Notes: generated from the letters alone by a model not told the origin. 52,226 nucleotides of DNA from Syntrophomonadaceae bacterium (GCA_012728655.1 JAAYEQ010000067.1:1-52226), one strand, 5' to 3'; shown: positions 35,684-46,178, numbered from the stretch's first letter. Made by a program: numbers and translations.

Positions 35684-38494
35684 TTATCTGCCAAGCTTAC
35701 CCCGCCATTTTTCCAACGCCTTCTTTTCCTGAATACCCTCCCGGTAAAACGGGGATGCTTCCAACTCCGACACTTTTAGATTTCGAGTAACGGCATTTAT
35801 CTCATAGTGATCGTTCCGGTTGACTATCCGGCACCGACCCAACTGATACAGAACCCTCAGCCCGGAAAGGAGGGCCTGATTACGGCCGTCCATCGCCCGG
35901 TTTTCAGTTAATGCCTCTTTGGGTAATCTTATATTGCCGCGCTGCCGCCGCAACCTTTCATATAGTAAACATATGTATTCGGCACCGGGGTACAGGTGTT
36001 CCAGGTGCTTCCGGTTCCACTGCAAATCGTCTTCCGAAAAAACGGCTATAATCTCCTTGATCTCACCGGTCTGCGCCAGCAGGTTTTCAACCTCATACCA
36101 TCCGAAAGGGGAATCTCCCAGTATTATCTGATCCGCGGGCACCGGGGGCAGTCCTCCGCCGAAGGTGCCATCCCAGAAAATCGAGCCCGGCTCTCCATCC
36201 AGGAATCGCCGCCGCAGCCTGATCCGCTCGTTTATATCCTCCAAACCCGCTTCCCGCAGGTCTCCATCACGAGACATGGTGCACAAGGTCTTCTTTCTAT
36301 TAGTGTAAATTATCCGGCGGCCACTGCCAATCCTTACAGGAACATCAGGCTCGAATCCTGTCAAAAGAATTGGTTCAGGCGTTTCGCGCAGGAAAAACTG
36401 CCAATCCAGGCCTTTATCACTCAGCATCTCTTCCGTCGGCCACAGGACGATCCCCCTCACTCCGGGCCCGATACCTCGCCCCTTGATCACATGGCGGAAA
36501 AAGGCTTCGGTCGTCAGGAATACACACCGGTGCCTGCTTTCCAGACGCTGCAGGTTGCGCCGCATCACTGCCTGCGGCAGACACCCGTGAAGGGGGGCCA
36601 GGACCCGCTCCGGAAACAGGCGTTTCAGCCCCGGGACGTGCTTTTGCAGACATCTTAACGTGGGGTACACAACCAGAACCGGTGAACCGTCTCTCAGTCC
36701 GGATTTGATGCAGCTTTCCATGCGTTCAAAGAGAGAACCGCCTGCAGCGGCACGGTTACGGGCAAAATCCCGGGGATTGTCCCAACAATCCGCGGCCTTC
36801 ATATCGTGAACCCGTATCTGAATGCGCTCCTGCCCGCGGAAACTGTTGACCTCCGGTTCGAATGCCACGTCAAAGAGTTGAGTAGCCCACGGCTGTTGCA
36901 GGAAATCGGCCATGCCGAATCCGATGGCCTCCACCGGTTCCCCGGAGCAGCCGCCAACCCCAACCCGGAATTTCAGGTGCTCTTTATTCTTTCCCACCGC
37001 CCGGGGATTGAGTATCGCCGCCGAACGCAGAACGAACACCGGGGATGCGTTCCCCGGGCCAAAAGGCTCAAGCAGAGAAATCTCCCGGGGCAATTCCCTG
37101 GTGATCTCGTGAAACTCAAGCTCCCCATCGATAACGAGGTGTGAAGCCTTCTCTTCCTCCCAGGTGGCGGCCGCCACTTCGTTCAACGCCCGGCGGAGGG
37201 CGTCAAGCTGCGAGCGACGTACCTCCACCCCGGCTGCCTGTTGGTGACCGCCAAACCGCTCCAGGTAGTCCCGGCACTGGCTGAGGGCCTGGAACAGATC
37301 AAAGCCGGGGGCGCTTCTGCCCGATCCTCTCCCGGTTTCTCCTTCCCAGGATATCAATAAGACGGGCCTCCCGAATTCTTCCGCCAGCCGGTTGGCAACT
37401 ATCCCCAGGACGCCCTGATGCCAGCCCTCTGCGGCCATAACCAGAACTTTCTCCCCCCGGGCCGTCCTGAGGGAAGCCTCGGCCTGGGCCTCCTTTAATA
37501 TGCCGGATTCGATCCCCTGGCGGGCGGTGTTCAAGACCGTCATCTTTTCCGCCAGGATCCGGGCCTCGGTTTCATTATCGCTGAGCAGGAGTTCCACCGC
37601 AGCCCTGGCATCCTCCATCCTGCCGGCGGCGTTGAGCCGGGGGGCCAGGATGAAGCCCAGGTGCCAGTACTGCAATTCACGGTTTCTGAGGCCGGCGGAT
37701 TCAATCAAGGCTCGAAGTCCCGGTCGTCCGGTTTCTTTAAGCCGTCTCATCCCCTCTACCACCAGGATCCGGTTGTCACCGGTGAGCGGAACAATATCCG
37801 CCACCGTTCCCAAAGCTACCAAATCCAGCCATTCCAGGGGGTCGATCTCGTGGAAGACCCGGCTTAAGGCCCTTATCAGATAAAACACAACTCCGACTCC
37901 GGCCAATTCGGAACCACCAGTCGGGGCCAGTTTGGGATTTACCACCGCCGCTGCTTCCGGCAGAGCCGAACCCGGGTGATGGTGATCGGTAATAACTACC
38001 TCCATGCCCAGCCGGGAGGCCAACGCCACCTCCTCCACCGAGGCAATCCCGCAGTCGACGGTTATCAGGAACTCACAACCCCGGCTGTGAATCTCCCTGA
38101 TCGCATCGGGGTTCAACCCATATCCCTCTTGAAAACGGTTGGGTATGTAATAGTCTACCTCCGGCAGGAACTTCTCCAAACACTCTTTCAAGATGGTTAT
38201 GCTGCAGATCCCGTCCACGTCATAGTCTCCGTAGATAACCACCTTTTTCTTATGGCCAATCGCCTTCCTGATCCGGTTTAGGGCTTCTGTCATCCCGGGT
38301 ATGGACAAGGGGGAGGACAACGCTTCAATCCGGGGATAGAGGAAAGAGCGGGCCTTCTCCACATCGGAGAGGTTTCGCTTTACCAGAAGGTCGGCCAAAA
38401 CCCGTGAGATGCCGAGTTCCCGCATAAGGTTATGTACCAGGTCTTCGTGGTCTGTGACCGGGTCGACTACATGCCAGGTCTGGTTTCTTCTCAT
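35684..38494 (-). CDS. recJ: Single-stranded-DNA exonuclease RecJ, long form
   Basis: RecJ digests 5' ends of single-stranded DNA in repair. The DHH core is complete: YGDYDVDGICS (Asp90-92 region), VDCGIAS, DHHHPG (170-173), ALGTVADIVPLTGDNR, then the DHHA1 part with LNAAGRM and ISWEGETGRGSGRS and an OB-like region. The protein is about 936 residues, longer than most RecJ. The last 350 residues hold helicase-like fragments (VLVVYPTLRCLQKHV, CVFLTTEAFF, RGIVLWPTEEM) without a recognisable Walker A. The ATG at 38494 is chosen for AGGAG upstream. It lies directly above relA. Confidence 0.94.
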   Translation of the reverse strand: MRRNQTWHVVDPVTDHEDLVHNLMRELGISRVLADLLVKRNLSDVEKARSFLYPRIEALSSPLSIPGMTEALNRIRKAIGHKKKVVIYGDYDVDGICSITILKECLEKFLPEVDYYIPNRFQEGYGLNPDAIREIHSRGCEFLITVDCGIASVEEVALASRLGMEVVITDHHHPGSALPEAAAVVNPKLAPTGGSELAGVGVVFYLIRALSRVFHEIDPLEWLDLVALGTVADIVPLTGDNRILVVEGMRRLKETGRPGLRALIESAGLRNRELQYWHLGFILAPRLNAAGRMEDARAAVELLLSDNETEARILAEKMTVLNTARQGIESGILKEAQAEASLRTARGEKVLVMAAEGWHQGVLGIVANRLAEEFGRPVLLISWEGETGRGSGRSAPGFDLFQALSQCRDYLERFGGHQQAAGVEVRRSQLDALRRALNEVAAATWEEEKASHLVIDGELEFHEITRELPREISLLEPFGPGNASPVFVLRSAAILNPRAVGKNKEHLKFRVGVGGCSGEPVEAIGFGMADFLQQPWATQLFDVAFEPEVNSFRGQERIQIRVHDMKAADCWDNPRDFARNRAAAGGSLFERMESCIKSGLRDGSPVLVVYPTLRCLQKHVPGLKRLFPERVLAPLHGCLPQAVMRRNLQRLESRHRCVFLTTEAFFRHVIKGRGIGPGVRGIVLWPTEEMLSDKGLDWQFFLRETPEPILLTGFEPDVPVRIGSGRRIIYTNRKKTLCTMSRDGDLREAGLEDINERIRLRRRFLDGEPGSIFWDGTFGGGLPPVPADQIILGDSPFGWYEVENLLAQTGEIKEIIAVFSEDDLQWNRKHLEHLYPGAEYICLLYERLRRQRGNIRLPKEALTENRAMDGRNQALLSGLRVLYQLGRCRIVNRNDHYEINAVTRNLKVSELEASPFYREGIQEKKALEKWRGKLGR

Positions 38495-38667
38495 TCTGAA
38501 ATCTCCTATGCTTGAGCACAATCCAAACAAAAAGACGTCTAACCGACGCCAGACTAGAGCCTTAAGTTGGAAGCGGACTCTTCACTCCTGCCAGGCCGGT
38601 GTTCGCTCATGATCCCCAATCCTTTCGAAACGAGTAAAGAAGCCCGGGCAGAGTCCCCAATCGTGTA

Positions 38668-38949
38668 TCATGCACCGGCGGAGCCTCCGGTTCTGGCAGA
38701 CTCCTGCGGTTGGTTTTTACCCCCCGTATTCTTCTGTCGGAACAACTGCATCTTCTTTATATTACGGAATCTCTCGACCAGAAAGGTTATCAAGGCTCCA
38801 AAACAGGCCGCCAAAAGGACTACCAGTGCCAATGATACCTCCGGGGAGACCCAGGTGACAAACCTTATCCTTACCAACTGCTGATTCTGAAACACGAAAA
38901 TCAACATGGTGGTTAAGAAAATCAGGGCTCCGATCAGGTAAAACTGCAA
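38668..38949 (-). CDS. LapA-like (DUF1049) membrane protein
   Basis: This 93-residue protein has two membrane helices (about 4-22 and 39-60) joined by VRIRFVTWVSPEVSLALVVLLAAC, followed by a basic, glycine-rich tail. This is the LapA/DUF1049 pattern FxxQNxxxVxxxF. The start is TTG, 7 bases behind AAGGGGG. In proteobacteria LapA works with envelope assembly; here the role is unknown. It lies between the cation transporter and recJ. Confidence 0.78.
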   Translation of the reverse strand: MQFYLIGALIFLTTMLIFVFQNQQLVRIRFVTWVSPEVSLALVVLLAACFGALITFLVERFRNIKKMQLFRQKNTGGKNQPQESARTGGSAGA

Positions 38950-39116
38950 GCTACAGCCCCCTTTCCCGGCATCTTGTAATTCATTTTACTTGAGCCGCAG
39001 GTATTAGTCCATAACCCCGTTGTCGCTTTGCCGATGAGGCAATGCCGGGCCTCGGCATCATAGGCCTTGAAGCATTGGTTTCCGTTAGCTTATACGGGCG
39101 ATCCGGCAAACCCGCC
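38950..39116. other. Hairpin-rich gap between cation transporter and LapA genes
   Basis: This stretch has a perfect 6-bp hairpin (ATGCCG with CGGCAT) and several overlapping alternative pairings of GCCGATGAGGC and CCTCGGCATC. There is no T-run next to them. It resembles a structured leader, but I cannot match it to a known riboswitch. Confidence 0.35.
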
Positions 39117-39989
39117 TTACGTTTGCCTTTCCTCATCCGGTTCCGCATGGATCAGGACATGGCAAAAGGGTATTTTTTCTCTTATCCCTTCTTCAATCTG
39201 GTCACAGAGGTCATGAACCTCTTTTATGCTCATCTCCGGTCTGGCAACCAGGTGGAGGTCCACATGGCACTCCCTGCCCGCGCGCCGGGTGCGTATTTTA
39301 TGGTAACTGACATAATAAGCGGCATACTCATCCAAAACCTCCTTGATGGATTCGATCTCACTGTCGGAGAGCGCGGTATCCATCAAGGGCATAAATGCCT
39401 TCCTGGTCAGATCGTAAGCTGCCTTCAAAATCAGCATCGCCACCAGGATAGCGGCAATGGGGTCAATGATGGTGTAACCGGTCAGCTTGATCAGGAGGAG
39501 CCCGAGGAAGACACCGGCGGATGTATAAACATCGGTTCTCAAGTGTAAAGCATCTGCCTCCAGCGCTATGGAATCCGTTTTCTTAGCCACATACATCAGG
39601 TACTGGGATACTATCAGATTCAAAACCGCGGAAAAACCCATAACTCCCAGACCCCAGCCCAGAGTCTGGATCTCCGTCCCGTGAAAGAGCCTCTCCACCG
39701 CTTCTTTAATTATTAAGAAAGCCGCCAGAAAGATCAGCAGGGCCTCAATGGTCCCGGATATGTTTTCCACTTTGCCGTGACCGAATGGGTGTTCTTTATC
39801 CGGCGGCTTGCCGGCGGTCCTGACCGCGAACAGCGCAATCAGTGAGGCCAGGAGGTCATTGGCGGAATGAATGGCCTCGGAAATGATACTGACCGATCCC
39901 ACATAAAACCCGGCGACCAGCTTGCCGATCACCAGCAAGGTGTTGCTGGCCACCGAAACTGACGCTGCTATAGTTCGTTCATCCTTCAT
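39117..39989 (-). CDS. Cation diffusion facilitator transporter
   Basis: The protein (about 290 residues) is a CDF antiporter that exports divalent metals such as zinc or manganese. It has six membrane helices, with metal-site patterns EAIHSANDLL (HxxxD) and ADALHLRTDVYTS (HxxxD), the loop HPFGHGKVE and a C-terminal cytoplasmic domain ending CHVLIHAEPD. The first HxxxD is preceded by Glu rather than Asp at the usual neighbouring position, so metal choice is uncertain. The ATG at 39989 follows GGGGAGG. It is isolated from the secDF operon by a strong terminator. Confidence 0.92.
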   Translation of the reverse strand: MKDERTIAASVSVASNTLLVIGKLVAGFYVGSVSIISEAIHSANDLLASLIALFAVRTAGKPPDKEHPFGHGKVENISGTIEALLIFLAAFLIIKEAVERLFHGTEIQTLGWGLGVMGFSAVLNLIVSQYLMYVAKKTDSIALEADALHLRTDVYTSAGVFLGLLLIKLTGYTIIDPIAAILVAMLILKAAYDLTRKAFMPLMDTALSDSEIESIKEVLDEYAAYYVSYHKIRTRRAGRECHVDLHLVARPEMSIKEVHDLCDQIEEGIREKIPFCHVLIHAEPDEERQT

Positions 39990-40094
39990 CGATAATTCCT
40001 CCCCTGATCGCGAGCCGGGCACCAAAAGGCGTAAACGGCAAGACGAATGCGTGTACAACTAATGATTCCAGTATTCTCCGGGTTGCACTGGGTT

Positions 40095-40123
40095 AAAAAA
40101 AGCGGGACCGAAAACAGTCCCGC
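40095..40123 (-). terminator. Rho-independent terminator after secF
   Basis: On the minus strand, GCGGGAC and GTCCCGC form a perfect 7-bp stem with an 8-base loop, followed by seven T. It lies 80 bases past the secF stop and closes the tgt-yajC-secDF transcript. Confidence 0.93.
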
Positions 40124-40202
40124 GATCTTAAACCGCTGCCCATAATGGGCCCGGCGCCAGGCGCCTGACACAGTCATTTATGTTATTGAATAAATCGAAC
40201 CG

Positions 40203-41051
40203 TCAGCTCTCCCTTATTTTCAGATCATACCATATCGGGCTGGCAATGAATATCGATGAGAAACAACCGACGACGATGCCGATCAGCATTGCCAGGACGA
40301 AATACTTGAGGGTCGCACCGCCCAGCAGCAGCAGCGCCCCCAGGCAGAAGACAACGGTAAGCACCGTATTGATGGAACGGTTTACCGTTTGGAGGACGCT
40401 TTTATCGACAATAACGTCGTAGGGCTCCTTGCGTCTCAGCCTAAGATTCTCACGGATCCGGTCAAACACCACGATGGTGTCATTGATAGAGTAACCGAGT
40501 ATGGTCAGGATGGCGGCAATGAAAGAGCTGTCAACCTCCCATTGAAAGAGCGAGAACACCCCCACCACAATCAGTACGTTTTGCACCAAGGCGATGACCG
40601 CCCCTACGCCAAACTTGAATTCAAAGCGAATGGTTATATATATGAGCATCAGGACACAGGCTATAACGGTTGCCATCAGAGCCTTATTGGTCAATTCCTT
40701 CCCAATAACCGCTCCCACCTCGTCAATGCGCAAGACCTCCAAGTCCCCCAGTTGGTCACGGAGACCCTCTACCAACTGACTACTCTGTTGTTCGGTAAGG
40801 ATCGGGGTTCTGATAATATATTCGTTCTCACCTGCTTGCTGAATCGGCACTCCCCTGTCGATTTCATACTGCCCCAGTACGTTTCGGATCCGTTCCATCT
40901 TTACCGGTTTTTCGAACTTGACGTGTATAAGGGAACCCCCGGTAAAATCGATCCCCAGGTTCAGCCCCTGGGTAAACAGGGAAACCAGTCCGGGAAGTAT
41001 CAGCAGCAACGACACCAGATACGCATACTTTCTCAGTTTGGTAACGTACAT
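40203..41051 (-). CDS. secF: Protein-export membrane protein SecF
   Basis: SecF partners SecD to use proton motive force in late steps of Sec export. The 282-residue protein shows LGIDFTGGSLIHV after the first helix, a periplasmic domain, then TVIACVLMLIYITIRFEF and LGYSINDTIVVFDRIRENLR in the membrane block; six helices in all. The ATG follows AAGGGGGG. It is 12 bases after secD and ends the operon before a strong terminator. Confidence 0.97.
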   Translation of the reverse strand: MYVTKLRKYAYLVSLLLILPGLVSLFTQGLNLGIDFTGGSLIHVKFEKPVKMERIRNVLGQYEIDRGVPIQQAGENEYIIRTPILTEQQSSQLVEGLRDQLGDLEVLRIDEVGAVIGKELTNKALMATVIACVLMLIYITIRFEFKFGVGAVIALVQNVLIVVGVFSLFQWEVDSSFIAAILTILGYSINDTIVVFDRIRENLRLRRKEPYDVIVDKSVLQTVNRSINTVLTVVFCLGALLLLGGATLKYFVLAMLIGIVVGCFSSIFIASPIWYDLKIRES

Positions 41052-41063
41052 CCAAATCCCCCC

Positions 41064-42278
41064 TTATGCCACGTACAGCTCGGTTTTCTTGAACAGATCC
41101 GATACCATCTTCAATATCCACCGGGTGAAGGTTATGGCGGTAAACATGCTGGCTATGATCCCGATGGAGAGGGTCACCGCAAACCCTTTTATCGGACCGG
41201 TTCCAAAGAACATCAATACACCGGCTGCAATCAGGGTAGTGAGATTGGCATCAAAGATGGTCCAGAACGCCCGGCTGAAACCAGATTCAATTCCGGCTTT
41301 AAGCGTTTTGCCGTGCCTCAGCTCGTCCTTGATTCGTTCGTAGATGATTATGTTGGCATCAACCGCCATACCGATTGACAGTATAAATCCGGCAATTCCC
41401 GGCAGGGTCAAAGTGGCGTTGAGCAGTACCAGGACCCACAGGACGATGCATGCGTACAGGACCAGAGATACCGCTGCCACCGTTCCCGGTACCCGGTAGT
41501 AACCGATCATGAACACCAGGATCATGATTATACCGATGACTCCGGCTTTAAGGCTCTTGGCCAGCGAGTCGCTGCCGAGGGTTGGTCCCACTGTTCTTTT
41601 TTCCTCAATGCTGAGGCTTACCGGCAGGGCCCCGGACCGGAGCAGAACCGCCGTTTCTTCCGCTTCTTTCAGGCTTTCAAATCCCCCGGATATCCGGGCC
41701 ATACCATTGGGGATTACCTCTTTGATCGTTGGATTGCTGATCATACGGTCATCAAGGTAAATTCCCAGCGGCTTGCCAATGTTGGCGGCCGAAAACTCCT
41801 TGAATTTCTCGGCGCCTTCCTTATCGAATTCCAGAGACACCTGAGGCTCATTGTTCGTCGGATCCAGTTCCGCCCGCGCTTCCTTCAGGTTTTCACCGCT
41901 TAAGATCACATTCCCGTATTCATCCTTGAACTTCAATTCTGCAGTCTGCCCGATGACATCCGCGGCTGCTTCCGGGTCTTCCACTCCCGGCAGCTCAACA
42001 ATTATCCGGGTGTTGCCCTCACCCTGAATAATGGGTTCCGTCACTCCCAACTGGTCAACCCGCTGGCGCAGGATGCCTATTGACTTCTGGATGGTATCCG
42101 GGGTTACCTCCCGGCCTTCTTCCTCCCGGGCTTCCATGACCACGTGCAGTCCGCCCTGCAGGTCAAGACCCAGTTTGATTCGCTCTTTAATCGGGTTGTA
42201 GCTAAATCCAGCCAATAAGGCCACCGCCAGCACCACGACCGTCAATTTAACCAGGCTGGTGGCATTGACTCTTTCCAT
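41064..42278 (-). CDS. secD: Protein-export membrane protein SecD
   Basis: SecD is the larger half of SecDF. The about 404-residue product has KLGLDLQGGLHVVMEA after the first helix, an external domain with LRQRVDQLGVTEPIIQGEG and RIIVELPGV, then the membrane block with LPGIAGFILSIGMAVDANIIIYERIKDEL. The ATG at 42278 is preferred because GGGAGGAGG precedes it; the frame is open to 42359, overlapping the HD gene. SecD and SecF are separate genes here, unlike the fused form of Bacillus. Confidence 0.96.
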   Translation of the reverse strand: MERVNATSLVKLTVVVLAVALLAGFSYNPIKERIKLGLDLQGGLHVVMEAREEEGREVTPDTIQKSIGILRQRVDQLGVTEPIIQGEGNTRIIVELPGVEDPEAAADVIGQTAELKFKDEYGNVILSGENLKEARAELDPTNNEPQVSLEFDKEGAEKFKEFSAANIGKPLGIYLDDRMISNPTIKEVIPNGMARISGGFESLKEAEETAVLLRSGALPVSLSIEEKRTVGPTLGSDSLAKSLKAGVIGIIMILVFMIGYYRVPGTVAAVSLVLYACIVLWVLVLLNATLTLPGIAGFILSIGMAVDANIIIYERIKDELRHGKTLKAGIESGFSRAFWTIFDANLTTLIAAGVLMFFGTGPIKGFAVTLSIGIIASMFTAITFTRWILKMVSDLFKKTELYVA

Positions 42279-42324
42279 CGGTGTTCCTCCTCCCACAGTA
42301 TAACGCGGATTCGTCAGGTTTAGG

Positions 42325-42993
42325 TTACAGAAGCTTGGCTCCGTTAATAAGGAGCTCAAACTGACATTCCAGGAAAGCCGCCGCTCTCCGGCACATCACC
42401 ATCCGGGTCAGAAATATCTCAAAGTATTCCATCACCGGACATATCTCGGTTTCAATGGAAATCTCCATGGTGATTACCCTGGATTCTCCATCAACCCTTA
42501 AAACCGACTCGTTTACAGCATAGTTTACCCGGTCATGAATATCGAAGGTGGAAATATCCGGATTTCTGACCCGAGACCGGTGCACGTGAGACTTGTCGGC
42601 CAGGATCAGAGCAGCCGCCACCCGGCTGATCGGTTGTCCGTTTCCCTCATCGTGGTTGCCGATGGCTCCTGCCACCACTGCGATCTCCGCCGGATCCATC
42701 CCCAGACGGCGCATTATGGTCATGGCCAACAGGGCACCGCTCTGGCTGTGTCCCTGTCTATTTATAACATTTCCGATATCATGAAGGTACCCGGCAATTG
42801 CTGCCAGTTCCCTCTCACGCTCCGGACATCCCAACCGCTCCAGTATTTCGTAGCAGCGCTCAGCCACCAGGGTCACGTGCAATTTCCCATGATTGGTGTA
42901 ACCGAGTGCTCCCAGGTGATCGTTTCCTTTGGCGATCAGGGTTTCAATAAGCGGGTCATCCTTGAGGTCCTGCAAAGTTACCAACCGTGCCAC
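42325..42993 (-). CDS. HD-domain phosphohydrolase
   Basis: The 222-residue protein carries HD-domain metal residues: HGKLH (His39 region), YLHDIGN (His71, Asp72), RQGHS (His82) and GNHDEGNG (His114, Asp115). It has no second domain and no membrane segment. HD proteins hydrolyse phosphate esters, often nucleotides; the substrate is unknown. The start is GTG behind GAGGAG. It is wedged between yajC and secD, a few bases from each, so it must be cotranscribed with the export genes. No functional link to secretion is established. Confidence 0.87.
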   Translation of the reverse strand: MARLVTLQDLKDDPLIETLIAKGNDHLGALGYTNHGKLHVTLVAERCYEILERLGCPERERELAAIAGYLHDIGNVINRQGHSQSGALLAMTIMRRLGMDPAEIAVVAGAIGNHDEGNGQPISRVAAALILADKSHVHRSRVRNPDISTFDIHDRVNYAVNESVLRVDGESRVITMEISIETEICPVMEYFEIFLTRMVMCRRAAAFLECQFELLINGAKLL

Positions 42994-42995
42994 TT

Positions 42996-44428
<1,433 letters not shown>

Positions 44429-45469
44429 TCAGACGATTAACATGGCATCACCATAGCTGAAGAAACGGTATCTGTTGGCGATTGCATGTTGATAAGCCTC
44501 TCTGATCAGCTCGATTCCTCCAAAAGCCGATACCAGCATAAGCAAAGATGACTTGGGCAGGTGAAAGTTGGTTACCAGGGCATCCACCGCTGCAAACGAA
44601 TACCCGGGGTAAATAAAGAGCCCGGTTTCTCCGGTTCCGGCTTTAAACCCCTCCCCGGCCTTGTACGTCGATTCCAGTACCCGAACCGAGGTGGTCCCTA
44701 CGGCGACAATGCGTTTGCCCTCACGGCGGGCCTCGTTGAGCCTCCCGGCCGCTTCCTCCTTAAGATCATAAAACTCTTTGTGCATTACGTGGTCGCGGAT
44801 ATCAGCGGCCTCCACCGGGCGAAAAGTACCCAATCCCACATGAAGGACCAACCTTACGATCTCGGTTCCCCCCTGCTCAATCCGGCTCAGGAGTTCGGGG
44901 GTAAAGTGCAGACCGGCGGTGGGAGCGGCTGCCGAACCATACTCCCGGGCATAAACGGTCTGGTAATCTTCCGCATCTTTCTCCGTTGCGGGTCGGTTTA
45001 TGTAAGGCGGCAAGGGAACCCGGCCGATTTCATTTATGGTTTCGAAAAAGTCGCCATAACCATCAAAGCGGACCAGCTTCCCTCCTGCAAAGTCCAGATC
45101 CGCCAGCACTTCTCCCCGCATTCTGCCCTCTCCGAATTCAATGACGGTACCCGGCCTCATCCGCTTGGCGGGCCTCCCCAGACATACCCAGTCCTTCCCC
45201 TGCGGCCGCAGCAACAACACCTCCACCCGGCCGCCGGTGTCCGGCTTTCTTCCCTCGAGGCGGGCCGCCATTACCCGGGTCTCATTCAAGACCAGGACAT
45301 CCTGCTCGCCGAGCAGCTCCTCAATCTGCCGGAAGATGAGGTCCCGGAACTCCCCGGTCTTTCGGTCCACCACCAGCAGACGTGCATGATCCCGGGGCGA
45401 ATGAGGGTGCTGGGCGATAAGGTCGGCGGGCAGATTAAAATTGTAAGTGTTGATATCATACCGGTCCAT
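44429..45469 (-). CDS. queA: S-adenosylmethionine:tRNA ribosyltransferase-isomerase QueA
   Basis: QueA adds the epoxycyclopentanediol ring from SAM to preQ1-tRNA. The sequence opens YNFNLPADLIAQHPHSPRDHARLLV and contains NETRVMAARLEGRK, REYGSAAAPTAGLHFTPELL, HVGLGTFRPVEA and VTNFHLPKSSLLMLVSAF. About 346 residues. The ATG at 45469 is preferred over 45475 for spacing from AAAGG. A sigma-A promoter candidate stands right upstream. With tgt and queH it forms the local queuosine set. Confidence 0.97.
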   Translation of the reverse strand: MDRYDINTYNFNLPADLIAQHPHSPRDHARLLVVDRKTGEFRDLIFRQIEELLGEQDVLVLNETRVMAARLEGRKPDTGGRVEVLLLRPQGKDWVCLGRPAKRMRPGTVIEFGEGRMRGEVLADLDFAGGKLVRFDGYGDFFETINEIGRVPLPPYINRPATEKDAEDYQTVYAREYGSAAAPTAGLHFTPELLSRIEQGGTEIVRLVLHVGLGTFRPVEAADIRDHVMHKEFYDLKEEAAGRLNEARREGKRIVAVGTTSVRVLESTYKAGEGFKAGTGETGLFIYPGYSFAAVDALVTNFHLPKSSLLMLVSAFGGIELIREAYQHAIANRYRFFSYGDAMLIV

Positions 45470-45492
45470 CGGCATAACCTTTCCCAGTTATC

Positions 45493-45521
45493 ATTACATC
45501 CATTTCCCTGTTATTGATCAA
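45493..45521 (-). promoter_or_regulatory. Candidate sigma-A promoter for queA-tgt-yajC-secDF
   Basis: On the minus strand TTGATC (45521-45516) and TGTAAT (45498-45493) are separated by 17 bases, just above the queA start. A 7-bp hairpin (AGACCGG/CCGGTCT, 45524-45545) without T-run lies immediately upstream and may blunt read-through. Confidence 0.5.
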
Positions 45522-45587
45522 GCAGACCGGGTCCTCTTCCGGTCTACATTTCCTGCCAGTATTATCCCGGCGACAGGCAGCCATAAT

Positions 45588-46178
45588 TCAGGATGATACC
45601 ATGAGCAAATAGAAAACCGCAACCGCCAGGACCAAGAGCACTAAAAACGTCAGGGCGTAAGCAGCAATCTCGCCGTAGTCTCGAACCGTTACCTCCCGGC
45701 CCGGCTCGATCCCTTTAGGGGACGGCCGACAGTTCCTAAACTCCCCGTCTTCGGTTAACAACGTCGCCTGATGGCCGTCCTTTTGGAGAACTATCCCCTT
45801 AACCCCGAAAATCGTAAGCGTTCCCGGTTCCTGCAAGTATCTGGTCAATACCGGGAAAGGTCCGGAGAAGATACAGCTCAGGGCGGTAATATACCGGAAA
45901 TGGTGTTCCAGGAGTTTCCAGTCGGCCGGATCAACTATCCGGCTTAAATCCGGGGGCGGAGAACGGTTTGTTCTTATGTAGTTCATCCATTCCGGATCGC
46001 CGGCCAGCAGACCTGCCACCCTCTTGGCTCTTTCCCGCTCCTGCCAGGAACGGGGGTTGTTTCCGACGAGACCTTCCAGGCTCAGCCCGTGCTGGGCCAG
46101 CAGGTGCAGAAATCTGTTTACCTCTTCGCCGGCGGCAATCTCATGCTCTCTCGACTTCACTGCCTCTCTTGACTTCAC
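45588..46178 (-). CDS. SigI C-terminal domain fused to RsgI N-terminal anti-sigma domain, membrane protein
   Basis: This 196-residue protein joins parts that are normally separate. Residues about 18-116 match the C-terminal region of sigma-I (LLAQHGLSLEGLVGNNPRS, ERAKRVAGLLAGDPEW, LEHHFRYITALSCIFSG, LTRYLQ). Residues about 126-165 match the RsgI N-terminal anti-sigma domain (VKGIVLQKDGHQATLLTEDGEF). A single membrane helix at about 171-193 ends the protein. Sigma region 2 is absent, so it cannot act as a normal sigma factor. RsgI-N is known to bind the SigI C-terminal domain, so the two halves may bind each other. The recognition-helix part looks less basic than in SigI. The start is GTG behind AAAGGCGG; the function is unknown. 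Confidence 0.72.
   Translation of the reverse strand: MKSREAVKSREHEIAAGEEVNRFLHLLAQHGLSLEGLVGNNPRSWQERERAKRVAGLLAGDPEWMNYIRTNRSPPPDLSRIVDPADWKLLEHHFRYITALSCIFSGPFPVLTRYLQEPGTLTIFGVKGIVLQKDGHQATLLTEDGEFRNCRPSPKGIEPGREVTVRDYGEIAAYALTFLVLLVLAVAVFYLLMVSS

Noticed and set aside
39050-39116. GGCAAACC word suggesting a cyclic di-GMP (GEMM) riboswitch
   Set aside because: The word lies on the plus strand, opposite to the genes here, and the other conserved GEMM parts are missing.
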